NCBI GenBank assembly: GCA_023101885.1
Contig: JALPQD010000402.1
Span: 1,257,017-1,321,016 of the forward strand
Direction of reading: 5' to 3'
Length of the DNA stretch: 64,000 bases
Source: Typhlomys cinereus
Lineage: Eukaryota; Chordata; Mammalia; Rodentia; Platacanthomyidae
A model generated the notes under the pieces. The model made no database searches. It was not told the origin of the DNA and saw nothing but the letters and a program-made list of their open reading frames with translations. Both the position numbers and the translations under genes were made by a program. Shown here one piece after another: positions 1 to 10,170 of the stretch; the stretch's first letter is position 1; each line of letters starts with the position of its first letter.

Positions 1-850
1 CTTAAATGCCCCATATCTCCTGGCCGTCTGTGAGACTTTGCACAAGTCACTCCTGCCCTATCTCAGGCTCCCTCTTGCACACACAACTCTAGGCTGTAGC
101 CTGACTACGGCAGAGCAGCTGGGAAACAGTTAGTCACCAACAAAAACATGCACAGAGGGTCTGTTGTTTGGGACCATCCCCAGGCCTGCGGGAAGTAGGA
201 GCACACAGGGCACCCAGCCCTCCCGGGCGCTGAGCTCAGATAAGCCACCTCCCTCTGGTCTCTCCCACCCTCTTTCGGGCCTGTGCTCAGCCACAGCTCA
301 GCAGCAGGGGCAGGGAGGGGGCACAACTCTTTCACCTCTGTCCCCTGGCTGCCCCAACCCTGCCAGGATGGAAATAAATTACTTGGAGCTTGCTGGACTG
401 GTTCTCAGGCTGAAGGTGGGTGGGGCCAGGCCTGGCAGGAGACCCCCAAGCTGGGAGACCCTTCCCCCACACACACGTTCTTTAGCCACGTGGCTGCAGC
501 CGGAACTTTTTTTTAGTGGTCCGTTTGTGTCTCTTCCTTTGTATGGTTCCAAGGATCCCTGCCCACCGCTGCTCCTTACCTTGTTATTCTGACCGAGCTG
601 GGCACCCTGGGCGTGCTGGGGGTCCGGATTGAGCTACGACCCTTCCTGTCCTCCAAGGATGTACCCTACTAGTCCTCCGTCCAGCTGACTTTATTCCTTG
701 TTCCTCCAAGCGGGATCTCACCTGGCAAAGGAAGTGTCATGCCCAACTGCAGGGAGACCCAGAACTAGGCTACTGGTTCCAGAGTGTCACCTCCTAAAGC
801 GCTCTCAGGTCAGGTTCCCACCTCCTAGGGATTTTATTTCACAGGTAGAG
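1..850. other. Repeat-poor unique sequence, no gene seen
   Basis: GC-rich sequence with no recognisable SINE, LINE or LTR. Open frames exist on both strands, but they are proline/glycine/serine-rich products of base composition with no domain I recognise. It could be intronic or flanking DNA of a gene outside the window. I see no convincing exon with flanking splice sites. Confidence 0.5.
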
Positions 851-856
851 GGTTCC

Positions 857-1060
857 TAAGACCCAGGAGTCCAGAGCTAGTCCTGCACTCTCAGATCCGA
901 GAGTCCAGACCCCAGTCCTCCCTCAGACCCAAGGGTCCAGACCCTCCAGCCCTCTTCCCCCAGACCCAGGGCTCCAGACTCCCACCCAGCCTTCTTCCTC
1001 AGACCCAGGACCATATCCCAACTCTTCTCTCCCAGACCCAGGAATCCTGATGGAGCCTTG
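857..1060. repeat. Six-unit GC-rich minisatellite (32-39 bp unit)
   Basis: The motif CAGACCCAGGAGTCCAG or close variants starts near 859, 892, 924, 961, 1000 and 1033, each followed by a C/T-rich spacer. Unit spacing is therefore 33, 32, 37, 39 and 33 bp. From memory, very similar sequence is common in GC-rich parts of human 19q13; this was not checked. Confidence 0.75.
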
Positions 1061-2160
1061 GCTGTCCATACTTGGGGTCCCTTCTTTACCTGCGCTGGAA
1101 ACCGAGAGCATCAGCCCCTCTCGGGGGCCATGGTAGGAACCCAAGCAAGCGTGGTGTCCTGGTTAGTCTCTGGTTTGTTGTCCTGGACTGAGAGGGTTAA
1201 GTCATAGGCCCCTCCCCAGACTGCCTCTAGGATTTAAAGGACTAGAAGGTCTCGGTGCTGGAAAAGCTGAGGCACCTTTGGGCTGGCTGTGCGCAGCAGG
1301 AGGACGCCTGGACAGATCTGGGTGTGCGACTAGCTGGCTCAGGGCTTAGGGATGGACATGGCTGGCCCCCAGCCGGGCCCCTCCCCCTGCCCAGATTGGA
1401 ATTTCCTGAAATCAGGGAAGTCTGGCTGTTTAGAAGAGTAATTTCTTCCAGATTGCAGCTGTTGAGGGAGTGAATGTGAGTTTGTGTGTAGAGAAGATGG
1501 GAAGGAAAAAGAGGGGGAGAGAGAAAGATACTGAGTTTGCTAAAGTCCCTCTGGAAGATGAGGGAGTGGGGGGGGGAAGAGAGAGATTTTATATTTTGCT
1601 CAAATCCCTCTGGAGAATGAGGCCTTCTAAGAGCCCCTTAGAGAATGGAGGGTCCCCAAGTACTTGCCTTGAGCCTCCACAGAAGGTCATTACATCACCT
1701 TGAGCACCCTGAATCTGTGGTGAATGCAACTCAGGATGTGAGGATCAGGAGTTAAAGTCATTGGCAAGGGTAAGGTACTGATCGGAAGTGGAGTTAGAGG
1801 GGTGTAATTGGAGGGGAAACTGGAAAGTTGGAGGGCTCAGGGGGCACAGGAGAGACCCAGCCCGGAGGCTCAGGGAAAAGAAGAGCCCAGGTGGGAGGCT
1901 GGAGCAGTGGAGAGGAAGAGGGAGTTACAGGTGGGAGCTGAGGCAGAGTTCTTGAAAAGCTGAGGCAGAGATAACAAGGAAGCCCACCTTTTCCCTTGAG
2001 ATGCACAGGAAGGACTAGAGTGGGAACTTGTGGGGCCCAGCAGAACTGGAAAAACTTCTGGAGGGAGGTAGAGATCAAGTGGAACACTCAGGTAAGCAGG
2101 GAAGGCCAGATTTTGATTTGCCCGGAGAGGCCAGCTTGAGAGCTAGTAGGAGAAACACAA
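1061..2160. other. Unique GC-rich sequence, possible TATA-like site, no gene seen
   Basis: No repeat family is recognised. A TATA-like GATTTAAAGG lies near 1231 below a pyrimidine-rich stretch, and a purine-rich segment runs 1490-1600. The open frames here have no similarity that I recognise. A promoter or first exon is possible but unsupported. Confidence 0.35.
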
Positions 2161-2194
2161 GTCAGTCCACCACAAGCACCCCCTGAAATCCTAG

Positions 2195-2415
2195 TTACTA
2201 TAGCCCTTTTTCAGTATCCAGGTTAGAGACATGGTCCAGGTGTCCAACAGCATATGAGATGATAAAGAAAAATGTGCCACATATACCCAGGAGAGTCTGG
2301 GGACAGGCATAAAGCCAAATAAAATGTCATTTGAAGAAAAATGGGTGAAACTGGAGAGCATGATGTTTAGCGAAAGAAAACCAGACTCAGGAGAACAAAT
2401 ATAATACCACACGTT
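2195..2415 (+). mobile_element. Old L1 fragment (ORF2 C-terminus)
   Basis: Degenerate match on the + strand to the end of L1 ORF2: the region before the stop that reads like the YSAI/K-N, GKWMKLES and FSE segments can be followed through 2260-2400. It is short, frameshifted and truncated at both ends. Confidence 0.6.
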
Positions 2416-2429
2416 GTTAAAGACACACT

Positions 2430-2562
2430 CTAGGTTTCAGATCCTGGGCTTGGAATTATTAGAGACAGGCTGCCGCACGTCTGGAATTTTATGTGGAATC
2501 TGAACTCTGGTCTTTTTGTAAGTGCTTGAATTGCAGAGCCATCTCCCCAGTCCAAGAAACTA
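2430..2562 (-). mobile_element. Partial tRNA-derived SINE
   Basis: Reads on the minus strand as the head of a B2-type SINE. GACTGGGGAGATGGCTCTGC at the right end is the A-box region, followed by a diverged B-box area. The tail is missing. Confidence 0.55.
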
Positions 2563-2639
2563 ATTATAAAATGTTTAGTCCAGTGGCATTTGATAGATTC
2601 TCATGAGTCCTGCTTTGTTTCTTTTTCTCTTTTTTTAGG

Positions 2640-2651
2640 TCTTTCTTCTTT

Positions 2652-2699
<48 letters not shown>

Positions 2700-2927
2700 G
2701 GTGTGTGTACTCTAGGACACTTGATTGTGTGACTTCCGGAATCACCCTGGCTTTCTCTACTTCCTTATTGCTTTGTTCTGGGGGTTTCCCTGGCTCTGAC
2801 TTCCAGAGTCAGAATTGCAGGTCACTGCCATTTCTGCCTGGCATTTTTACATGGGATCTGAGACCCAAACTCAGGTCCTTTGGTTTGTGTGGCAAAGGTT
2901 TTAACCCCTGAACCATCTCTCCAGCTC
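2640..2927 (-). mobile_element. B2-superfamily SINE, older subfamily
   Basis: On the minus strand it starts with AGCTGGAGAGATGGTTCAGG near 2927 and runs through the tRNA-like and body regions. It ends in a long GT/CA tract (about 2655-2698) that represents the SINE tail. Diverged from the young GC-rich copies elsewhere in the window. Confidence 0.8.
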
Positions 2928-3340
2928 TAGTTCTACCTAATTACTAGTTTTCATGACTCTAAGGTAAAGAAAATTATCCTATCTAGTAGTTACTACCCAT
3001 TCCCTGCTCTGCCCAGCCACCAGAAACCTGTAATCTCTTTTCTGAATCCTGTGGAATAATCTATTCTGGATGTACAGTGTTTCCAATTTTCCCAAAGATA
3101 ACAATACCTCCTAAAACACATGCTGTAGAAGGAGATTCATTTCAAGGATTGTGAATTGCAGGTCTGTGGGGGATGGCAGGATGGCAGGGCTGGAATGCAG
3201 GGCAGGCTGGCTAAACTGTATGATTCCTCAGAGGTCCTCCTGAGGGATGATGGGGACTGGAATAGGGTGGGACTCTCTGAGACCACCCAAAGCTTCATAC
3301 TCAGAAGGGATTGGGCCCTGGCTTACTGTTCAGCAGCCCC
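2928..3340. other. Unique sequence, nothing recognised
   Basis: AT-balanced sequence without a repeat family or coding signal that I can support. Confidence 0.4.
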
Positions 3341-3394
<54 letters not shown>

Positions 3395-3402
3395 ACACTA
3401 CA
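3341..3402. repeat. CA dinucleotide microsatellite
   Basis: A nearly pure (AC)n run with two T interruptions near its end. Cys/Val or Thr/His open frames across it are artefacts. Confidence 0.95.
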
Positions 3403-4150
3403 CATACTTTGTCATTCTGAGCAAGGAGCCCCGCCTTCTGGATAAGGAAATAAAGAAAGGCAAAGCTGGGGCAAAGGCCCAAAGTAGAGGGCAATATTTG
3501 AGTGATAAGAAGAGGGAATGAAACCCAGGGCAAGGCAGAAACCAGTGAAAGAGGAGGCAGCAAAGGAGGTGACAGGGTGTACTTCCCCTTGGATCTTCAA
3601 AGCAGGCCAAGGACAAAAAAAAAGGAGATGTGACTGGAGTTAGTAACAACTCAGAGACTGTTGGGATCATGATTAGAGAATCATTCAAGAAGGCAGAAAC
3701 AAGATTGTGGGTCAGCAGAGGCAGGCGGGAGAAGGGAAGCAATCTCAAGGGAAGAGCAGAGAGATAAATTACATCTGAGAGCACTGATCAGTGAAAGAAA
3801 GGCTTGTGTTTCTTTGGTCGGTTTGGATATATTTGTTACTATTTTGTTCATTTGTTTCTTTCCTGGTCTGGAATCTTTAATCATACTTGGATGACCTCTG
3901 ATCCAACCCTTTCCCCTACCACCTCCTCCATGCATCCACTGAGGTTAGGTTGGTATATCTAGTTCCTGCCTTGGACAAGACTCTTGCTAATACATAGGTC
4001 AGGACGTCTCCATTGTGAACTGTTTTTATCTGGATTTGGGTCATTGTCCTGAAAGACTGTCTTGTGTACTGTGGAAGCTGTGTGAGTCATGTCCCTCCTA
4101 CACTTCTAGGGTTTCTAGCCTTAGTCTGTTTGAATTTCTTTTTTTTATTC
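3403..4150. other. Unique sequence, nothing recognised
   Basis: No transposon, RNA gene or coding similarity seen; the open frames lack domains. Confidence 0.4.
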
Positions 4151-4151
4151 T

Positions 4152-4336
4152 TTCAATATTTTATTTATTTATGAGAAAGGGAGACAGAGTGCCTGCATTT
4201 CATGGCACACCAGGTAAAGTTCAAGGACAACTTCCAGAAGTCAGTTCTCTTCTTCCACCATGTGGGCTTCCAGGGATCAAAGTCAGATTGCCAGGTTTTC
4301 AAGCAGTCTTACTTTCTGAACCATCTCACTGGCCCC
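4152..4336 (-). mobile_element. tRNA-derived SINE, second family (GA/AAAT tail)
   Basis: On the minus strand it starts near 4336 with GGGCCAGTGAGATGGTTCAG. It continues through a body containing the AAGTTGTCCTTTGA-type segment and ends in a TTTATTTAT (minus AAATAAA) tail near 4155. It differs from the CA-tailed SINE family in body sequence. Confidence 0.7.
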
Positions 4337-4384
4337 TCTGTTTGTATTTCTTTACCAAAATATCACAGACTGAGTCTTGAGCTC

Positions 4385-4477
4385 ATTCTCTAGCACAGGC
4401 TGCTCTTGAACTCATGAGCCTCCTGCCTCAACCTCTCCAGAACTAGGGTCACAGGTGAGTACTGCCACAGCTGGCTC
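4385..4477 (-). mobile_element. B1-like (7SL-derived) SINE fragment
   Basis: Resembles the minus strand of a B1/Alu-type monomer: CAGGCTGCTCTTGAACTCAT, then a segment like CCTGCCTCAACCTCTCC, then AGTACTGCCACAGCTGG. No clear TSD. Confidence 0.65.
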
Positions 4478-4858
4478 AGGGCACTCTGATGTTTTAATGT
4501 TGAGAAGTCCAAAATTAAGGTAGTAACTTACTTTGGGGGCTGCCAAGAGGCCGTTTCATAAGGATGGTCTTTTCTGCTTGGATCCTTAAAAACGGGGGGG
4601 GGGGGGGAAGAAAGGGGACAATGGTCTCTCTGAGATCTCTTTTACAAAGACACTAAGCCTACCATGTTTGAGAGCATACTTCATAATCCAGTTTCTTGGT
4701 AGAATTTCCTTAGAAGTGAGAATTTCATTGTCTGGAGAGACAAAAATATTCAGATAGTAACTCTGATGCAGGTGCCAAGGGCCCCAGGATGGGAAAAGAA
4801 ACACTCATTCAGATTGTGCCCAAAGCCACACACAGTGTTCTTTAAATGCACAAAGGAA
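4478..4858. other. Unique sequence with 15-base poly-G run
   Basis: A homopolymeric G run lies at 4593-4607. Otherwise nothing recognised. Confidence 0.5.
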
Positions 4859-5008
4859 GACTGGGAAAATGATTCATCCAATAAGAGCTCTGGTTGCCCC
4901 AAGCATGATGACCTGACTTTGATCCTTGGAATTCACTTAAAGGCAGATGGAGAGAACCAACTCTGTAAAGTTTTCCTCTGATTTACACATTTATGTTATG
5001 GTACACAC
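4859..5008 (+). mobile_element. tRNA-derived SINE, second family, plus strand
   Basis: Diverged head (GGGAAAATGATTCATCCAAT, then a B-box-like CTTTGATCC). The body carries the GAGAACCAACTC and TTTTCCTCTGA segments typical of this family, followed by a microsatellite tail. Confidence 0.6.
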
Positions 5009-5009
5009 A

Positions 5010-5046
<37 letters not shown>

Positions 5047-5089
5047 GTCTCTCTCTCTCTCTCTCTCCCTCCCTCTCACACACACACAC

Positions 5090-5133
<44 letters not shown>
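5009..5133. repeat. Compound microsatellite CT / CA / TAA
   Basis: (CT)n with a few interruptions passes to (CA)n near 5078 and then to (TAA)n at about 5091-5133. It is the tail of the preceding SINE. Confidence 0.95.
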
Positions 5134-5134
<1 letters not shown>

Positions 5135-5154
5135 GAAATTCTATAGGATGATTT

Positions 5155-5330
5155 TGAAAAATGTGTGATACATGCCTTTGATCAAAGAATCTAGTAGGTC
5201 AAAATAAGATCAGAACTTCAAGGACATCCTCAGACATCTAACAAACTTTAGACTAGCCTGGACTACATGAGATTCTCTCTGTCTCAAAAGAAAAAGAAGA
5301 AAAAAGAAAGAGAAGAGAGAGAGAGAGAGA
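5155..5330 (+). mobile_element. B1-like SINE with GA-rich tail
   Basis: Shows the B1/7SL landmarks in order, diverged: TACATGCCTTTGATC, GACTAGCCTGGACTACATGA, and CTGTCTCAAAAGAAAA. It then ends in (GA)n. Confidence 0.7.
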
Positions 5331-5529
5331 TATTCAGGTTACTTTTCCCATACATACTTAATTTATTTTAGGGTTATTCATTGCTAGTAAATACAGCTTT
5401 AAAAAGCGACTTGGGCTTCAATGTTACAGAAATATATATATGAGCAGCAGCTAATAGTTATCTATGACTTGATACTTTTCAGGAATATTTTAAGTCTTAA
5501 CTTTGTATATGGAAACTGAGTCACAGGAG
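5331..5529. other. Unique sequence, nothing recognised
   Basis: Short AT-rich gap between two SINEs. Confidence 0.4.
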
Positions 5530-5566
5530 TTTTTCTTTTTTTGGTTCTTTTTTTTTGTGAGGGAAG

Positions 5567-5597
<31 letters not shown>

Positions 5598-5742
5598 GCA
5601 TGCCATGACACATACATGGAAGTTAGAGGAAAACTTTCAGAAGTCATTTCTCTCCTTCTACCATGTTCTACCGGGGATAGAACTCAAGTCCTCAGTTTTG
5701 TGGGCAGGCACTTTACCCACTGAGCTCTTTCTCTGTGGTCCC
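5530..5742 (-). mobile_element. tRNA-derived SINE, second family
   Basis: On the minus strand the head is near 5742 and the body includes the CTTCTGAAAGTTTTCCTCTA segment. The (GA)n/(CT)n tail is at about 5564-5598. Confidence 0.7.
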
Positions 5743-6290
5743 ATTGCTTTTATTTGTTTTTTTTTCTCCTATGATTTATTGCAACTCATTTTTGTGGACA
5801 GCATTTGTACTCAGGCCTGCTGATGTTAGTGTGGGGAGAGACACAGTTGGTTATAAGGTCATTACAGAGTGCATCCCCAGGAGGAGGAGAGAAATATCTT
5901 GACACAATATCCAAGATGGTACTCAGCTGTGGCTTTTGGTGGCTTCAGATGTGGCTAATGAGGCTAAGGAACTGGAATTTTCATGAAATTACTTTAATGG
6001 ATTCATATTGCAATAATGTCCGCTGACCAAAGGTCCTGCTCTACATGGGCTGGCTCAGGTATGGAGAATTTACAAAGAGGGTTTAGCAGGGAAGAAGAGG
6101 AGGAGGAGGAAGAGAAGGAAGAGGGAGAGCACCAGTCTGGGCAAGTTTATGGTGTGCAGAGTTTTGAGGTCTCTAACCTCTGGGATGTTCTTAGTGAAGA
6201 AGAAAGAGTTTTGGATAAGTGAGAGGGAAGGAAAGAGAAAGGAGAAACCAACCCAGGAGGGCCACAGTGAATCTATTGAGTACTTTTTGC
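5743..6290. other. Unique sequence, nothing recognised
   Basis: Contains a short GAA/GAG-rich purine run near 6090-6130. No coding or repeat assignment. Confidence 0.4.
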
Positions 6291-6411
6291 ATACAACATT
6301 CTGGGACATACCTGTAACCTCAGGACTCTGGAGGAGGAAGCAGGAAGTTGGGGAGTTTGAAGCCATCCTAGGCTACTTAGCAAACAAAGAACAAAATAAA
6401 TCAATAAATGA
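6291..6411 (+). mobile_element. B1-like SINE fragment
   Basis: ACATACCTGTAACCTCAGGA, then GGAGGAGGAAGCAGGAAG, then GAAGCCATCCTAGGCTAC match the B1 order. It ends in an AATAAAT-rich tail. Confidence 0.7.
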
Positions 6412-7270
6412 ATAAACAGAAAGGAAACAGACATCTGACTCATAATTAATCTTCTAGAGTCCAGCCAGTCCATATGGCAGGTGCTGTTATTATCCACTAA
6501 ACAGGTAACTGAGTCATCCAGGAGAGCTTATGCCAAGGTCCACAGAGCCAGAGCTGTAAGCCTGTGGTGACCCACTCCTGGGGCCGAGGAATGTTTACAA
6601 CAGCTCAAGGCCCAAGTGTGGACCACAAGCAGCTGGACTAGCTCAGGGTTGGGATTAGGATTTCAGTCAACAACCTAAAGGATTTTATAAAGCTCTTCTA
6701 GTGTGTATCTAGAAGAGAGAAAAAGAGAGAAGAGACAAATATATATTTTTGGAAGAAGCACACTGAGTGGACAAGCTGGAGTCAGCTGTCATCTCTTTCT
6801 TCTTCTGAGGGCCCTGGTGCCACCACCCTTTGCCCTAGACTTGGACAGTCGGTAGTTCCTGCCTTCCCACCCCGCTCCCACCAGAAAAAGCTCTTGGTGA
6901 TCAGTGCAGGTCTATGACCTAATGCAGGTCTGTAGCTCCTTGGGAAAGGTGAAGGAGCACAAAGGACCAGGAAATGATAACACAGCGTCCGCAGGACTTC
7001 CCATCCACAGGACCCGGGTCATTCTTGGGACCTTTCTTGACTGAGTCTATGTTCGAATGGGTAGGATTATGGGAAGACACATGTGTGAGGCTTTAAATAC
7101 AGCCTCAATTGCAGACTAGCGTGTGACTGTGCTGGTTGCTCCTCATCTGAGTTCCAGTCTTGGCTGTAAAGTAGGGTGGTGAATGCTCACAAGTTCCTAA
7201 GTATTCTTGTGATTTGCAGAGGTGAAGGCTCCTCACAGACCAGTGAAGACTTCTGATCCACAGTAGACCC
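6412..7270. other. Unique sequence, nothing recognised
   Basis: No repeat or coding assignment. It includes a moderately GC-rich segment at 6780-7060. Confidence 0.4.
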
Positions 7271-7274
7271 CAAG

Positions 7275-7625
7275 ACCATGACCAGAACCTTCCCTGCCCT
7301 GTCCTCCTCTCTCTCCCATCATTTCCCTCCTTCATCCTCCTCTGCTCTCCCTGGTCCTCCATTCTTCTCCCAATACTCTGTTCTGTCACTTCCTCTCCCC
7401 TCCTATTTCCCCATCCCTTTTCCTCTGCTCACTTTCTGGCTTCCCCTCTTCCCTCTCCTTCTCTAATTTCCTCCACTTCCCTCCTCCCCATCCTCTCATC
7501 CCTCCCTTTCCCTCCCTCTCCTTCCTTTCCTCCTCTTCTCTCCCATTCTCTCCCCTTTTCTCCTCCCCGCCCCCTCCCTCTGTCCTTCCTTCCCTCCTCT
7601 CCTTCTCACTTCATCCCTTCTTTAT
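7275..7625. repeat. Long pyrimidine-rich tract (about 350 bp)
   Basis: The + strand is overwhelmingly C and T over roughly 7278-7620, with CCTCC, TTCC and CTCTC blocks but no fixed unit. The serine/proline/leucine frames here are compositional. It could be a decayed L1 3'UTR or a simple low-complexity tract. Confidence 0.8.
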
Positions 7626-8369
7626 AAAACTCAGCCAGACCCCACTGTGCAGACCCATGCCTACACAGGCGCCTTAGTACCAAATGACGCTCTAACTCCA
7701 CTTGTCACCAGTGAATCAGTATCTTCTAGTCCAAGAAGTGTCAAAAGCAGTGACAACAAAATTTCTGTCCTTCTCTGTTAAACAACAACAACAGCAACAA
7801 CAATTGCCTTTGAAGACTCGGAATTAGAATTCCACACTGGGTTGGACATTTTTAACTGGTCAACAGTGTCCCACACATCCACACTGTGGTGCGGTGGGTC
7901 GCTAGAACTGTTTCATAATGAAAAATGAACTCCTTGTCCTTCTGGCTAATCCCAACTCTGCTACTTAGGACCCCACTTGGCTTGGGATATATACATTCCT
8001 CTCTTTTACTAATGCACTTGGCAGCTTAGGTCCCTTCCCAGCATGTACTGTACACACACGCCCCTCTCCAAACAATGCACTAAGCAACTGCACTGAGTTG
8101 CATTCACTGCCTTCTCGGAACAAGGCCAAGTTCTCTTCCCTTAATGACCATAACATTTAGACCGTTTCTATTCTATTCTATATGGGTATAAGAATGGAAA
8201 ATCTGATTCAGACTGAACTGGCTTGGAGCTCATGCACAATAAGAGAAAATTGTGTCCTTAAGTAAACTTTTAGGGAGAATTTCCTATTTATCACTTTATG
8301 TCCATGCATACTTGGATGTGCATATGATTAAGGTCAGATGCATTGTGGGAAGGGTTATGCACAGTGAGC
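7626..8369. other. Unique sequence, nothing recognised
   Basis: A short (CAA)n run lies near 7783-7803. Otherwise unremarkable. Confidence 0.4.
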
Positions 8370-8380
8370 AAGGATATATT

Positions 8381-9152
8381 AGGGCCCATTTTGCAAATGG
8401 GTGATTGACCCCTCCCTCACTGAGGTATCCTACTTTTATTTCATCTACCCTTGAATGTGCTCTTATAATAAGACTCCAGTTTAACAGCTTTTTGTCTCTG
8501 GTCAGGGGGTGACATACAGTGCCCAGCAGGATGGAGTGAAGGGCATTGCAGGAGCGGCAAAACTGCAAAAGAAAATCAACAAACCACAATCCAGAACTTC
8601 AGAGACTCTATCTATATCAACCACTTAGAACTAGGCCAGACTAATCTCTTCCCATCCTGAAGCTCAGGGACATTTGCGGAAGAGGGGGCGGTAAGATTGT
8701 TAAGAGCAAAAGGATGGGAGGAGCAATGATATGCAAGATACTCCACACAAGTTAGGGCTGAAGCAATCATAATTGGACTTTGCATGCCCTGCGCAATGTC
8801 CAACACACTATTGACCTCACAAAGTCTAGCATCTGCTAAAGGCACCAAGATCCTTGGAGGCAAGGGATTGACAGCCACAGTAGGGTTCCTATGCTTAAGG
8901 GGAACACGGGAAAGTGTTCAGGGAAATACCACTGGGTCCTTGTATGTCATCGGAGAGGAGGGCTCAGAGGAGAGTCAGCATGCACAATAAAGGACTCTTT
9001 GGGAATTGGGGCGGGAGGCACTGGGGGATGGGGAGGGAAGGGTGAGGGGACAGGGAACAGGGGGTTCGGGGTGAAGAGGAGGGAGGGAGGGAAGTGGTGT
9101 ACCTATTAAGTTTGTATGAGCGAAAATAATAATAAAAAATTTATTATAAAAA
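8381..9152 (+). mobile_element. 5'-truncated young L1 (3'UTR only) with TSD
   Basis: Plus-strand copy of the same L1 3'UTR seen complete at 51.5-52.5 kb. It begins inside the 3'UTR and ends with the G-rich block (9010-9095) and an AATAATAATAAAA tail. The 11-bp TSD AAGGATATATT occurs at 8370-8380 and 9153-9163. No ORF2 sequence remains. Confidence 0.9.
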
Positions 9153-9163
9153 AAGGATATATT

Positions 9164-9596
9164 GGGGTCTCTAGAGGAACAGAACTGATGGAATGAATAT
9201 ATATAAAAAGAGACTTTATTGGATTGATTTACTGAGATAAGGTCTAAATAGTCCATTAATGGCTGCTTGTAGCCACTCAGTTCTCAGTAATCCCAATCTG
9301 GTGCTGAAGAACAGAAGATTCCTAGAGAATCTTTGGATTTCAATTATGTTGAAAGGTGAAAAAAAACTGGATTCTAATGTCAGCGAAGAATGAGCTTGCA
9401 GCACGGGGGGAGGGGAGAGTGAGAGAGAGAGAGAGATCTTTAGACTTCCTTTTATCTGGTCAACTACATTTAGAGACAGTCATAGTATGTCAGATATCTT
9501 AATTCAAATAATCTCTTCAAATGGCCTGATGACTAATCTGTTAGCTAATCCCAGGTCCTGTCAAATTTATAACCAAGATTAGCCATCACAAAAGGT
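9164..9596. mobile_element. Interspersed repeat, probably DNA-transposon derived
   Basis: Starts with GGGTCTCTAGAGGAACAGAA and ends with AACCAAGATTAGCCATCACA, a pair of termini I associate with a common rodent interspersed repeat. A (GA)n run lies near 9418-9434. Class assignment is from memory and uncertain. Confidence 0.5.
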
Positions 9597-9688
9597 TTAT
9601 AGAATCCAAGCATGTGCTCTAGTTTTAGAGCACTATTCCATGCCAAGTAGACAAATTCCTCTTTTTCTTGGACCCCATAAAGAAAAAT

Positions 9689-9900
9689 CAGGCTGGAGAG
9701 ATGGCTCAGGGATTAAGACTCTGTCTCAAACGCAGAAGGTCCTGAGTTCAGATCCCAGGTCCCATGTAAAAATGCCAAGTGGAAACAGTGGTGCTTGCAT
9801 TTCCAGCCTGGGGAAGGCAGAGCCTGGGAATTCCCAAAGCAAAGCTAAAAGAAGGTAGAACCAATCCAGGGTGATTCCTGAAGTCACCCTTGGAAAAATT
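9689..9900 (+). mobile_element. B2-superfamily SINE, older subfamily
   Basis: Begins AGGCTGGAGAGATGGCTCAG, with B box GAGTTCAGATCC near 9743. The body (TGCCAAGTGGAAACAGTGG) is recognisably ancestral to the GC-rich young copies. No CA tail is left. Confidence 0.8.
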
Positions 9901-9904
9901 CTAG

Positions 9905-10170
9905 ATAGGATTGGAGAGATGATTCAAGGGTTAAAGTCACACCTTGTAGGAGTTGAATGTGGGTGGCATCATTCCCTCAATGGGATCCTGAGTTGTATGA
10001 ATGGAGAAGGAGCTGAGCAGCAGCAGGCATTCAACTCTCTTCCTGATTTCAGATGCAAGTGTGACCAGTCGCTCCAAGCTCCTGCCATCTTGACCTTCCC
10101 ACTATGCTGGACTAAGAACTGGAATAAACCCTCCTCCCATTCAATTGTTTTGTTTGGGGTATTTAAAATA
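9905..10170 (+). mobile_element. hAT-like (URR1-type) DNA transposon fragment
   Basis: Contains GTGGGTGGCATCATTCC, a GAATGGAGAAGGAGCTGAGC-like segment and AACTGGAATAAACCCTCCTC. I recall these in this order from rodent URR1/Charlie-type non-autonomous elements. Termini are lost. Confidence 0.55.

Noticed and set aside
164..592. 142-codon open frame in the GC-rich block
   Set aside because: Low-complexity Pro/Ser/Gly composition, no domain, overlapping frames of similar quality on both strands.
1390..1425. STAT/NF-kB-like sites around GGAATTTCCTGAAATCAGGG
   Set aside because: Short degenerate motifs occur by chance, the spacing is not canonical, and no promoter is established nearby.
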